Assembly: GCA_964585545.1 (NCBI GenBank)
Contig: CAZPDT010000009.1
Location: 1 to 64,000, forward strand
Length of the DNA: 64,000 nucleotides
Direction: 5' to 3'
Source: Brumimicrobium sp964585545
GTDB lineage: Bacteria > Bacteroidota > Bacteroidia > Flavobacteriales_D > Crocinitomicaceae
Under the pieces are notes generated by a model. The model did not search any database and was not told where the DNA came from. It saw only the letters and a list, made by a program, of their open reading frames with translations. Shown piece by piece: positions 43,395 to 52,735 of this stretch. How positions within the stretch are numbered: the stretch's first letter is position 1; each line of letters opens with the position of its first letter. Both the position numbers and the translations under genes were made by a program.

Positions 43395-44432
43395 ATGGAA
43401 AAAGAATTAATATCCATCAAAAAACTACTCATCATTATAGTAGTTCCTTTAATCCTTTATCTGCTCAATATTTTGTCTTTCGTATTTATTCCTTTTGTGT
43501 TTGGATTATTTATGGCTCTGTTGTTTTCGCCTTTGATACGTTGGCTAAAAAAAATGAAGGTACCTGATTTTATAGGGATAATTATTTCTTTAATTATTGT
43601 CTCCATAGCCATCGGCAGTACTTTTAAGGTGGTTAAATTAACGAGTCAAGAGCTGACCTCTGTAAACGATGACTTTATACAGCAACTCGATGAACGTCTC
43701 AATGAGGTAGCAAAGCCAATAGTAGAGTTTATGAATATCAATCCCCACAATGGAGAAACTGATCTCAAAGCATTGTTTCACAACGAGAAAGTGCAATCTA
43801 AATTATTTGGAAACCTGAGTACAGGATTGAATATAGCCAAAAACATTGTTACAATGACACTCATGTCACTGTTTTTCATGATTCTCTTTCTTGCCGGCTC
43901 GATGAATTTGGAAAAATTGTTGCAAACGTTCATTTTTAAAGACAAGGATTCAAAGATTCAAATGATAAGAAAAATAGAAAAAGATGCGTTTACTTATATT
44001 GTTGTTAAGTTTTCCATCAGTTTTACTACAGGTGTTGCAGTCAGTTTAATTTGTTATTTTTTCGATGTTAGTTTTCCAATCTTTTGGGGGTTATTTGCTT
44101 TTTTACTCAACTTTATACAAATGATTGGCTCTATAATAGCTGTTGTTGTAATTTGCGTTTTTGCGCTTGTTGAATTAAATCTTACAGGTACTTTGCTCAT
44201 TTTCTCAATATTAATTATCGGTATACAAGTTCTATTTGGAACAGTTATAGATCCAATATTAATGAGCAAATCGTTCTCTATCAATACAGTAACTGTTCTT
44301 ATAATGTTGGCCGTATGGGGAATCATTTGGGGAATTCCTGGTTTAATACTATCTGTACCCATTACTGCATTATTAAAACGGATTTTTGAACAATTCCCTG
44401 GAACGAAAGTCTATGCCAAAATAATGTCTTAG
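43395..44432 (+). CDS. AI-2E family transporter (PerM-like)
   Basis: 345 residues from ATG 43395; a TTG at 43389 is also possible. Seven to eight membrane segments, including LLFSPLIRWLKK early and the C-terminal conserved block DPILMSKSFSINTVTVLIMLAVWG with IPGLILSVPITALLK. Characterised relatives export autoinducer-2 or act as Na+/H+ antiporters; the substrate here is open. Single gene. Confidence 0.9.
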   Translation: MEKELISIKKLLIIIVVPLILYLLNILSFVFIPFVFGLFMALLFSPLIRWLKKMKVPDFIGIIISLIIVSIAIGSTFKVVKLTSQELTSVNDDFIQQLDERLNEVAKPIVEFMNINPHNGETDLKALFHNEKVQSKLFGNLSTGLNIAKNIVTMTLMSLFFMILFLAGSMNLEKLLQTFIFKDKDSKIQMIRKIEKDAFTYIVVKFSISFTTGVAVSLICYFFDVSFPIFWGLFAFLLNFIQMIGSIIAVVVICVFALVELNLTGTLLIFSILIIGIQVLFGTVIDPILMSKSFSINTVTVLIMLAVWGIIWGIPGLILSVPITALLKRIFEQFPGTKVYAKIMS

Positions 44433-44605
44433 ATTCTCCGTTTTGGTGCGGTATTTGATTTATCTAATCGTTACAATAAAACTCTATATACTCCATTCAC
44501 CTGAACTATTCATTTTCTCAAAATAGTTCAATTATTTGAAAAGTAATGACTTACAGTCTAAAATGGAAAAACAAGATCAATAATATGGATTACGAACTAT
44601 TTCCT

Positions 44606-44613
44606 TATTTTTG
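44606..44613 (+). promoter_or_regulatory. -7 box (TATTTTTG) of the SPOR-like gene
   Basis: Perfect TAnnTTTG, 12 nt before the ATG at 44626. It argues against the TTG at 44611 as start. Confidence 0.45.
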
Positions 44614-44625
44614 TATAAAATCATA

Positions 44626-45195
44626 ATGATGAAATCAATTGTTATTTTCTTTTTAATGTTTATGTCCTCATTGGCATATACTCAAAACGAATGGTGGAAA
44701 GCTCAAGATGATTCTTCCCGACAAGAAGTCAACAAAACAATGAATCATGTAGAACGTTCTCCAACCAACTTGACTCAAGTGGAGCAGACAAACAACACGT
44801 ATTCTGAAGATACAAATCATTATGTAGAACCTGAAGTATTTCAACCGGGAGAGATTACCGTGGTAAAAAGTCCATTGATAGACAAGGTTATAAAGTTCAA
44901 ATCAGCAACAATCCCTCCATATAGTGGCCCTATAATGGACGGTTATCGTATACAATTGTTTTTTGATCAAAGTCGCAAAGAGGTAGACAAAGCAAGATCT
45001 CAAGTTTTAGAACTTGATAGCAATACCCCAACCTACATTGAATACAAAGCCCCCAATTATTTTTTGCTTCAAGGAAACTACCGAACCAAATTGCAAGCTG
45101 AAAAAATAAGGGCTTCACTCATTTCCGATTTCCCAGCAGCACTTGTTATAAAAGACAAAATATATTTGCCTAAAATTAAATTAGAAGAAGATTAA
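44626..45195 (+). CDS. Exported SPOR-like domain protein
   Basis: 189 residues from ATG 44626. Signal peptide MMKSIVIFFLMFMSSLAYTQ, a low-complexity linker rich in Asn and Glu (30-95), then a SPOR-type fold: YRIQLFFDQSRKEVDKARSQV, YIEYKAPNYFLLQGNYRTKLQAEKI, AALVIKDKIYLP. SPOR domains bind denuded glycan strands in septal peptidoglycan. Likely a periplasmic division- or wall-linked protein. arsC follows 24 nt later. Confidence 0.75.
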   Translation: MMKSIVIFFLMFMSSLAYTQNEWWKAQDDSSRQEVNKTMNHVERSPTNLTQVEQTNNTYSEDTNHYVEPEVFQPGEITVVKSPLIDKVIKFKSATIPPYSGPIMDGYRIQLFFDQSRKEVDKARSQVLELDSNTPTYIEYKAPNYFLLQGNYRTKLQAEKIRASLISDFPAALVIKDKIYLPKIKLEED

Positions 45196-45219
45196 ATAAC
45201 TCTTTTAAATTCTATATTT

Positions 45220-45588
45220 ATGAAACTTTACCACAATCCCCGATGTTCAAAAAGTAGAAATTCATTAGAACTATTGCAAGAGAAAGGCATCCAAGTCGAT
45301 ATTGTAAAATACCTCGAAGAAACCCCTACAAAGGAAGTGTTGAAAGGTCTACTTAAGAAATTAGGAATAAAAGCTGAAGACTTGGTGAGAAAAGGGGAAA
45401 AAGAATACAAAGCACATTTTAAAGGGAAAAGTCTAACCGAAGAAGAATGGATTGAAGCCATGGTTCAATATCCAAAATTAATTGAACGCCCAATTTTTGA
45501 ACACGGCAATAAAGCTGTAATTGGTAGGCCTCCTGAAAATATATTAAAACTAATTAACCCGAATTCTAAGACAGAGGGTCTTTTGTAA
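45220..45588 (+). CDS. arsC: ArsC-family arsenate reductase-like protein
   Basis: 122 residues. Thioredoxin-fold ArsC type with YHNPRCSKSRNSLELL (the Cys at 9 followed by SKSR), LKGLLKKLGIKAEDLVRKGE, and a terminal RPIFEHGNKAVIGRPPENIL, all typical of the glutaredoxin-dependent ArsC/YffB/Spx group. It may reduce arsenate, or act in stress as YfgD-like proteins do. The last 11 residues (INPNSKTEGLL) and the stop come from the dispersed repeat at 45554-45634, not from family sequence. Confidence 0.88.
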   Translation: MKLYHNPRCSKSRNSLELLQEKGIQVDIVKYLEETPTKEVLKGLLKKLGIKAEDLVRKGEKEYKAHFKGKSLTEEEWIEAMVQYPKLIERPIFEHGNKAVIGRPPENILKLINPNSKTEGLL

Positions 45589-45634
45589 CATAAAGTGGCT
45601 AATTTTTACGTTTAGCATACTCAAAGGAGTATTT
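45554..45634 (+). repeat. About 80-nt dispersed repeat, copy 2, overlapping arsC
   Basis: TTAACCCGAATTCTAAG, CAGAGGG core, TGTAACATAAAG, GCTAATTTTTACGTTTAGCAT and hairpin ATACTC-AAAG-GAGTAT. Same layout as 40205-40285; its first half matches 11965-12002. Confidence 0.65.
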
Positions 45635-45656
45635 TGTCATGATTTATTATACAAAA

Positions 45657-46874
45657 CTAATCAATAACAAGTTGCATTAATTTCAATGTGCAATCAAAAT
45701 TCTTCTTATCTTTATTCCATATACTTATTTTCACCTTTGAAGCGCCTAAATACTCCAAATATTTTGGATTTAAAAAATAATACCCTTTAGGAGTTTCATT
45801 TAACTTAATTCCCTCCCATTTTTTACTTTCTCTATCTTCCGAAAATGAAGTAAATGTTAAAAAAACACCTTCTGGGAAAGTGTCATTAACTGTCTCAAAT
45901 TGAAAAAGTATATTGTGAGATAAAGGGAAATTTATTGAATCTAAAGCGTAAAATTCTTCCTTTTTTAAACGAACGGGGTAACGAATAGACGATGTGCATT
46001 TCAACTTATTTCCTTCCTGTAAAGATTTAAAAAATAACATTAGTGGGATATTATCGCTTTCTAAAAATTGGGGATGGTAAGACAAACTTTTAATGAATTG
46101 ATCAGCAGTGTTAATTGTCCACAAATTTTGTATTTGAATGCCCTTCGATTTAAAGCTATCAGTCAACTCATTAATTGGAAGGGAAAGGGCCTTCTGTTTG
46201 ACATTCATCTCTTGAATAAATGCTAAAGATGGTGAATAGTTAACTAGGCATACTTTTCCAGGAAAAACTTGATTAAGATGAGCATATTCATTTATATTAA
46301 AAACTTCAAAGTAAATATCAAGTTGAGAATTATCCAATAGTGTTTTAAGTTTATTGTCTAAATAACTCAATAGTTCATCATGCTTCTTAAAAGTGCGATT
46401 AACTTCTGGATTATAAAGTACTTTCAAGTCTAAACTAAGTGTCTTATTTTCCCAATTCTGGGCATTTGCTTTAGATAAAAAGGTGGAAAGTTGAATCAAT
46501 TCATCATTATAATTGCATTTACTTATTTGTAAAAGTTTTTCATCAGAGCACAGAAAAAAATTAATCAATGAATCCTCACAGTTTAACAACCCATGATCAT
46601 GAAAAATCCATAAAGTAGAATCTGCACTCATCTGAATATCAATCTCACTACCATCTAATTTATCCATTGCATTCTTAATAGCATCCCACGTGTTCTCCAA
46701 TAGGTTAATATTACCATTTTTATTTATCGGACCGCTCCCCTTATGCCCTAAGAGTTTTAAATGTTCTGAGATAGGGATTTGGATGGTTTGATCATTATCA
46801 CAGGTGTTATAATTACATGAAAATAGAAACAAACTGCAAAGATAGATTTTAAAAAATATTGTTAATCTATTCAT
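45657..46874 (-). CDS. Glycerophosphodiester phosphodiesterase-like lipoprotein
   Basis: 405 residues. Lipoprotein signal (LFLFSC, Cys at 20). LLGHKGSGP, LLENTWDAIKNAM, GSEIDIQMSADSTLWIFHDHGLL match the GDPD pattern H-G...EN-T...E-x-D...HD, with His, Glu, Asp and His as metal/catalytic residues; the usual HRG reads HKG. A C-terminal region (about 300-405, NILFQFETVNDTFPEG...) looks like an added beta-rich domain. Likely splits glycerophosphodiesters at the cell surface. Confidence 0.7.
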   Translation of the reverse strand: MNRLTIFFKIYLCSLFLFSCNYNTCDNDQTIQIPISEHLKLLGHKGSGPINKNGNINLLENTWDAIKNAMDKLDGSEIDIQMSADSTLWIFHDHGLLNCEDSLINFFLCSDEKLLQISKCNYNDELIQLSTFLSKANAQNWENKTLSLDLKVLYNPEVNRTFKKHDELLSYLDNKLKTLLDNSQLDIYFEVFNINEYAHLNQVFPGKVCLVNYSPSLAFIQEMNVKQKALSLPINELTDSFKSKGIQIQNLWTINTADQFIKSLSYHPQFLESDNIPLMLFFKSLQEGNKLKCTSSIRYPVRLKKEEFYALDSINFPLSHNILFQFETVNDTFPEGVFLTFTSFSEDRESKKWEGIKLNETPKGYYFLNPKYLEYLGASKVKISIWNKDKKNFDCTLKLMQLVID

Positions 46875-46892
46875 GATTCAGTACATAATGTC

Positions 46893-47627
46893 TCAATACT
46901 CCTTCACTTCAAAAGGGTTAAAGTTGCCCAATCCCTCGACTTCGTTAATTGTATTTTTTTCAACACGCAATACACGTCCGGGAAATTTATCGACCAAAGC
47001 AATATCGTGAGTCGCCATCAGTGTCGACGTACCTTCACTTGCAATTGCGTGAAGCAGTCGCATAATATTCTCAGATGTCTCTGGATCGAGATTTCCTGTT
47101 GGCTCATCAGCAAGAATCAATTCTGGTTTATTGAGTAAGGCTCGGGCAATAGACACACGTTGTTGTTCTCCTCCAGAAAGTTCGTGTGGCATTTTATAGG
47201 CTTTTTCTTCAATTCCCACCATTCTAAGCACTTCTAGACCACGCTGTTCCATTGTATTCTTTTTCTTCCAACCCGTTGCTTTCATCACAAAAAATAAATT
47301 GTCCATAACAGAACGGTCTGTTAACAATTGAAAATCTTGAAAAACAATTCCAATTTTTCTCCGCAACAAAGGGATTTCTCGCCGTTTCAACTTGTTCAAA
47401 TCAAAGCCTCCTACTTCACCTTCCCCGTCAACAAGGCCGAGTTCTCCGTAGAGGGTTTTTAGAAAACTACTTTTCCCCGAACCTGTCTTTCCAATAAGGT
47501 AAACAAATTCTTTGGGTGCAATTTCTACATTGATATTATGCAATACTGTTACTCCCTTTTGTTCAACTCTTCCATGAGCAATATCGATTACCTTTTTCAA
47601 TTCTTTTTCCTTTATCTCGTCTTCCAC
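46893..47627 (-). CDS. ftsE: ABC transporter ATP-binding protein, FtsE-like
   Basis: 244 residues. Walker A IGKTGSGKSS near 45, Q-loop VFQDFQLL, signature LSGGEQQRVSIARAL, Walker B LILADEPTGNLD and switch His ATHDIALV. It resembles FtsE, which with FtsX controls septal wall hydrolases in division; LolD-like function is the alternative. No ftsX is next to it. Faces away from the TPR gene at 47783. Confidence 0.88.
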   Translation of the reverse strand: MEDEIKEKELKKVIDIAHGRVEQKGVTVLHNINVEIAPKEFVYLIGKTGSGKSSFLKTLYGELGLVDGEGEVGGFDLNKLKRREIPLLRRKIGIVFQDFQLLTDRSVMDNLFFVMKATGWKKKNTMEQRGLEVLRMVGIEEKAYKMPHELSGGEQQRVSIARALLNKPELILADEPTGNLDPETSENIMRLLHAIASEGTSTLMATHDIALVDKFPGRVLRVEKNTINEVEGLGNFNPFEVKEY

Positions 47628-47782
47628 GTTCTTTGATTTTTACAAATATGGTCATTATAAAAGTAAAAAATATTATCTAAAAATAACAATCTTAACAAAA
47701 TTGCGTTTAAAACTTTTAGTAGAGGGTAGGTTTCCCGTTAGTTTCTTGCTTAATTTTACGATTAAAGTTTTATTAAAGTGGT

Positions 47783-50700
47783 ATGGCAGTTTCATCACGC
47801 AGTTTAATTTTCCTGGTTTCTCTTTTGTTAACTACAGTAATTTGGGGACAATCATCTATGAAGTACAGCAGTGAATATGCTGATTTTTATAGAGCAGAAG
47901 AATTGTTTGAAAAAGAGCAATTTAGCGCTGCACGTGAAGTTTTTACAACGTTTATAAACGAATTTCAAGACCAACAAGATCCTTTGTATATTAAAGCACG
48001 TTATTATCAAGGACTCTCTGCTTTAGAGCTTTATAATAATGATGCGATTAAACTTCTTATGGGTTTTATTCTTGAATATCCCGAAAGTATTTATAAAAAC
48101 GGCATCTATTTTAAGATTGGAGAACACTATTACCAAAGGAAGAAATACAAGGATGCACGAGAATGGCTGGTAAAAACTGATCCAACCGAAATAGATACTG
48201 CTTCTCTTGCAGCCTACCATTTTAAATTGGGATATTCTAATTTTCAACTGGGAGACAACACTTCTGCCCGAAATGAATTTTATGAAATTAAGGACGGTAC
48301 CTCCAATTACAGTGCTCCAGCACTATATTATTATTCCTATATTGCCTACGCTAACGGTGCCTATCAAGAAGCTCTTGAAGGATTTTTAACATTGGAAAAA
48401 GACGAAGTCTTTAAAAAAGAAGCACCATATTATATTACACAAATCAATTATTTACTTGGAGATTATGAAAAAGTAACCGAGTTGGCCACTCTATACACCA
48501 CACAAGAAGGGGGAATTGGAGAAAACCCTGCAGAAATGAATCTCATTATCGGTGACGCTTATTATAAAACCAACAGATATGATGAAGCGGTGGCTTACTT
48601 AGAAGATTATTACCACAGAAAGACCACCACCCGAGAGGAAGATTATGCATTGGCTTATGCCTATTATCAAAGCAAGCGCTATGAAGCTGCTATAAAACTA
48701 TTTGATTTTATTTCACAAACCAAAGATACTTTAGGGCAAGTCTCCTTTTACCACATCGCCCAATCCTATCTTAAGGAAGACAAACTCAGTTATGCAAGAA
48801 CTGCTTTTAAATCCGCAGCTGATTTAGATTTTAATCAACAGATCCAAGAAGATGCACTATACAATTATGCAGTCTTGTCCTATAAATTAGATTACAATCC
48901 ATATAACGAAGCAATTAAGGCATTTGAATTGTTCCTTGCCAAATTTCCTAATTCTAAAAGAAAAGATAATGTATATAACTATTTGGTAAATGTTTATTCA
49001 AGCACCAAAAATTATAGTGAAGCCTTAAAATCTTTGAACCGTATTCCGAATTTAAACATCAAATTAAAAACTGCTTATCAATTGGCTTCATACAATATGG
49101 GGATAACGAAATATGAACGGGGTGAATACCAAAATTGTATTGAAGCCTTAAAAGGGGTTTCTAAATATGACGTAGATCCACAACTTACAGGTAAAGCTAA
49201 ATTTTGGTCTGCAGACGCACATTATATGTTAAAAGATTGGAACACCGCTATAAAAGGATACAGGAACTTCTTAATGGTTCCCGGAATGAATGATGAAAGA
49301 TTAAAGCAGATTGCCTATTACAATATTGCCTATGCCTATTATATGCAAAAGGACTGGACACAAGCCATACCAGCATTTAGAACCTACACGCAATTAAATA
49401 ATGTTCAAGATCCCTCAAAATTAGCAGATGCTTATGCAAGAATAGGAGATGCTTATTATACAAAAGAAATACCCGATTTTCAAAAATCAGCGCTTAACTA
49501 TGAAAAATCATTACAATACGATAGCAACAAGCAAGATCGAATACTGTATGCTTTGGCGAAAGTGTATAAAATAATCCCAGGAAAAAGAGACCAACAAATA
49601 AAATCCCTAGAAAAGATTCTGAACAACTACTCAAAGTCTTCCTATGTGATTCCTGCCATATTCGATATTGCAAAAGCTTATAAAAATGAAGGCAATTATA
49701 CAAATGCGCTGGTTTATTTTAATAAAATCATTGATAATTATCCCAATAACAATTTAGTGAAAGATGCCCTCATAGAGATTGCAGACATGGAGTTTAAAGA
49801 AAAGCATTATGAGCAAGCCAAAAGCTATTTTAAACGCGTCCTCAATGAATACAATCTCGATAACGAGACATGTAAACGTGTTACAAAAGGACTCATTGAT
49901 GTCTATCGTGCAACACGGCAACAAGAAAAAATCGTGGAACTTGGAGATCGATATGGGTGTGCAGAAATCACCCAAGACGACGAAGAGACCTTCTTTTATG
50001 AAACAGCAAGTGAGTTATACGTCAATGAAAAATATGATGAGGCCATCCCCGAAATTAAAAAGTACCTGAAACGATATCCACAAGGTAAATTTTCTATTCA
50101 GTTAATGAGTTATTTGGCAGATATTTATTATCAAAATGAAGATCAAGAAAATGCCATTAAATACTACAAGAAAATAGCGGATCAACCCAACTCTGCTTAT
50201 ACAGAAGAAGCTCTAATTCGATTGTCAAAAACACTGTACAATGAGAAACAATACGATGCAGCTTTACCGTATTACAGTGACTTGGTAAAACTGGCATCAA
50301 AACCACGTGTTATTTTCAATTCAAGGGTTGGATTAATGCGTACAAACTTCCTATTGGACAACTTTGATGAGGCTGCATCTTATGCAGTAAAAGTATTGGA
50401 TGATGATTTATTAGAAGACAAAAATATTCGTGTAGAAGGAAATTATATTGCTGGAATGTCCTTTTTCCATATTCAAGATTATGAAAAAGCCATCCCTTAT
50501 TTGCAATGGACAACAGAAAATACTGGAAAAGAAAGAGGAACCGAAGCGCTTTATACTTTAACAGAAGCCTACTTCAACATGAAGAATTATGAAAAAGCCG
50601 AGGCCCTTCACAATGAATTGCTACAACGCAAACCAGCTTATGATTATTGGATTGCCAAGTCATTGATTCTTCAAGCTAAAGTGTTTATAGCAACTGAAGA

Positions 50701-50881
50701 GTTGTTCCAAGCAGAGCAAACAATTGATCTTGTGATTAAAAATTATCCCAACAAAGATGATGGCATTATAGATGATGCCAATGTTGTAAAGGCAGAAATT
50801 ATGCGCATAAAAAATCAACCCAAAGAGGTAGAGGGTGATATGAATAGAACTATTGACTTAAATGAAGGAAATAATGAATAA
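47783..50881 (+). CDS. Large periplasmic tetratricopeptide-repeat protein
   Basis: 1032 residues. Signal peptide MAVSSRSLIFLVSLLLTTVIWGQ, then about 25 TPR-like units, e.g. YYKTNRYDEAVAYLEDYYH, YNIAYAYYMQKDWTQAIPAFR and YFNMKNYEKAEALHNELL, in an unbroken superhelix. TPR proteins scaffold multi-protein complexes; in Bacteroidota long periplasmic ones often serve outer-membrane machinery. Its stop overlaps the start of the following barrel gene by 8 nt, which ties the two functionally. Confidence 0.88.
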   Translation: MAVSSRSLIFLVSLLLTTVIWGQSSMKYSSEYADFYRAEELFEKEQFSAAREVFTTFINEFQDQQDPLYIKARYYQGLSALELYNNDAIKLLMGFILEYPESIYKNGIYFKIGEHYYQRKKYKDAREWLVKTDPTEIDTASLAAYHFKLGYSNFQLGDNTSARNEFYEIKDGTSNYSAPALYYYSYIAYANGAYQEALEGFLTLEKDEVFKKEAPYYITQINYLLGDYEKVTELATLYTTQEGGIGENPAEMNLIIGDAYYKTNRYDEAVAYLEDYYHRKTTTREEDYALAYAYYQSKRYEAAIKLFDFISQTKDTLGQVSFYHIAQSYLKEDKLSYARTAFKSAADLDFNQQIQEDALYNYAVLSYKLDYNPYNEAIKAFELFLAKFPNSKRKDNVYNYLVNVYSSTKNYSEALKSLNRIPNLNIKLKTAYQLASYNMGITKYERGEYQNCIEALKGVSKYDVDPQLTGKAKFWSADAHYMLKDWNTAIKGYRNFLMVPGMNDERLKQIAYYNIAYAYYMQKDWTQAIPAFRTYTQLNNVQDPSKLADAYARIGDAYYTKEIPDFQKSALNYEKSLQYDSNKQDRILYALAKVYKIIPGKRDQQIKSLEKILNNYSKSSYVIPAIFDIAKAYKNEGNYTNALVYFNKIIDNYPNNNLVKDALIEIADMEFKEKHYEQAKSYFKRVLNEYNLDNETCKRVTKGLIDVYRATRQQEKIVELGDRYGCAEITQDDEETFFYETASELYVNEKYDEAIPEIKKYLKRYPQGKFSIQLMSYLADIYYQNEDQENAIKYYKKIADQPNSAYTEEALIRLSKTLYNEKQYDAALPYYSDLVKLASKPRVIFNSRVGLMRTNFLLDNFDEAASYAVKVLDDDLLEDKNIRVEGNYIAGMSFFHIQDYEKAIPYLQWTTENTGKERGTEALYTLTEAYFNMKNYEKAEALHNELLQRKPAYDYWIAKSLILQAKVFIATEELFQAEQTIDLVIKNYPNKDDGIIDDANVVKAEIMRIKNQPKEVEGDMNRTIDLNEGNNE

Positions 50882-52595
50882 ATACATCGTTTTTCTTATG
50901 AGTATTTGCGGTTTCATTAGTGTATATGCACAAGATGGATCAGATGCTGAAATCATTACTGAGATTGATCGGTCAATTCCTCCTTCTTACCGCATTGCGA
51001 ATCGTCCACAATTAATTGATACTACAATTACTTCTCCTGTAGTCAATTTTCCATTAATGGCGCTTCAAGAAGAAACTTCCATTTCTATAGATACAATACA
51101 ACCCGCAAGTATTCGAATGCGTCCTCAGCTTTCTAGATTGTACAACAGCTACATAAAAATTGGTGCTGGAAGTCGACTACAAGCCTTGGGCGAAGTTTAT
51201 GTTAATTCTATGCGTTCCAGAAAGTTCAATTGGGGCGTTCATGCGCGCCACCATTCAGAGTGGGGAAAAATAAAGGATTATGCACCTTCTCAATATGATA
51301 ATACGTCTATAAAAGCTTTTGGAAAAGTGGAAGAAAGACGTTATTCCTATGGTGGCGGAATCAATTACAGGAACCAAGGTCTGCATTATTATGGCTTTCG
51401 CAATCCTAATGCCGACAAAGACAGTATCCGTCAACGATTTCAAGGATTTGGATTCAATGCCTTTTATGATTCTCATGTAAAAGATTCTGCAAAACTAAAC
51501 TACCGCATTGGTCTTGAATATGACAATTTTAGAGATAAAAAACCAGATGAAGACAGTTTAAAAGATTGGCGAGGAAAAGAAAATTATGTCGCTTTAAAAA
51601 CCCGTTGGCAATACAATGGAAGTTCAAACAAACTCCTTTCAAACTTAAGGGCTGACCTCGATTTTAGTTATAATGATTATCGATATGGAATTGCCGACAG
51701 TACGCTATTGGGTCTCGATACAGGCTATGTTTCCAAAAATACCGTAATTCAATTGCGCCCTTTAACCAGCTTTTATGGATTGGGTGAAAAATTGAAATTC
51801 AAAGTGGGATTAGAATTTGCACTTGACATTAACAAGAAAGTAAATGCAAGTCTATACCCAATTGCCGAGGTAACCTACTCCCTTTTCAATGACATATTTA
51901 TTCCTTATGCTGGTATAGAAGGCGGATTACAACAACAACGTTTTGCACATTTGGCAGATGAGAATGAATTTATAGGTTCTCTTAATGAATTAAAAAACAT
52001 GCGCCGTTATGAGGCATATTTTGGAATAAAAGGAACCATCTCTTCCCGTGTTAGCTTTAATGCGAATTTAAAATTTGCTAACCTTCGCAATTATGCTTTA
52101 TTTATAAATGATACCATCTTTTCTTCAGGCAATCAATTCAGAACCGTGTATGATACCATTACAAGGACTTCTATATCTGCAAGTATTTCCTATCAACAAA
52201 ATGAGCAATTAAAAATCGATCTCATCGGTCGTTTCCACTCCTACCAAGCAAAAGACAATCCTTATGCGTGGAATCTGCCACAATTTGAAATAATTGCCCG
52301 TGGCGCCTACAACATTGCCGATAAATTAATTACAAAAATTGATTTTACTCTAGAAACTGGACGTCGGGCAAGGGTTTTTGATCCAACCATGGAAGGTGTT
52401 AAAGAGCAAGACAATATTTATTTTAAAAAACTGGGTGTTATTGCAGATGCCAATATCGGCGTGGAGTTTAGATATTCTAAACGTATGTCAATATTTCTCA
52501 ACTTTAACAATGTTGCTGCTCAAAACTACAAGCGATGGTTCGATTATCCAGTAAACAGATTCCAAGTGATGGGAGGATTGACCTTTAGGTTTTAA
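50874..52595 (+). CDS. Outer-membrane beta-barrel protein coupled to the TPR protein
   Basis: 573 residues from ATG 50874 (MNKYIVFLMSICGF), which overlaps the TPR stop; a start at 50862 would be deeper in the upstream gene. Signal peptide to about 20, then a long region (from 85) of paired amphipathic strands (YIKIGAGSRLQALGEVYVNS, FGFNAFYDSHV, ISASISYQQN) and the terminal FQVMGGLTFRF. No plug domain or TonB box, so not a normal TonB receptor. Role unknown; probably forms a unit with the TPR protein. Confidence 0.75.
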   Translation: MNKYIVFLMSICGFISVYAQDGSDAEIITEIDRSIPPSYRIANRPQLIDTTITSPVVNFPLMALQEETSISIDTIQPASIRMRPQLSRLYNSYIKIGAGSRLQALGEVYVNSMRSRKFNWGVHARHHSEWGKIKDYAPSQYDNTSIKAFGKVEERRYSYGGGINYRNQGLHYYGFRNPNADKDSIRQRFQGFGFNAFYDSHVKDSAKLNYRIGLEYDNFRDKKPDEDSLKDWRGKENYVALKTRWQYNGSSNKLLSNLRADLDFSYNDYRYGIADSTLLGLDTGYVSKNTVIQLRPLTSFYGLGEKLKFKVGLEFALDINKKVNASLYPIAEVTYSLFNDIFIPYAGIEGGLQQQRFAHLADENEFIGSLNELKNMRRYEAYFGIKGTISSRVSFNANLKFANLRNYALFINDTIFSSGNQFRTVYDTITRTSISASISYQQNEQLKIDLIGRFHSYQAKDNPYAWNLPQFEIIARGAYNIADKLITKIDFTLETGRRARVFDPTMEGVKEQDNIYFKKLGVIADANIGVEFRYSKRMSIFLNFNNVAAQNYKRWFDYPVNRFQVMGGLTFRF

Positions 52596-52684
52596 AAAAA
52601 GCGTACCGAACACCTTATTTTCAATTCTGAAAAAAGCCCCTTGAAAACCCTTCTGATTGTTCCATGTGTTTTTACGACCACAAC

Positions 52685-52716
52685 CTTGTTGAAACAACAA
52701 GATAAACGTACCTTTG
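52685..52716 (+). promoter_or_regulatory. dxs promoter with an overlapping dyad
   Basis: TTG (52686-52688), 20-nt spacer, TACCTTTG (52709-52716). A perfect 7-bp dyad CTTGTTG-AAA-CAACAAG at 52685-52701 covers the -33 element, where a repressor could block it. Confidence 0.5.
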
Positions 52717-52735
52717 TAGCGATAGAAATTCAACA

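Noticed and set aside
45220..45588. Spx-type regulator instead of ArsC
   Set aside because: The N-terminal site is NPRCSKSR with a single Cys and no CxxC, and the RPIFEHGNKAVIGRP end is that of ArsC-like reductases.
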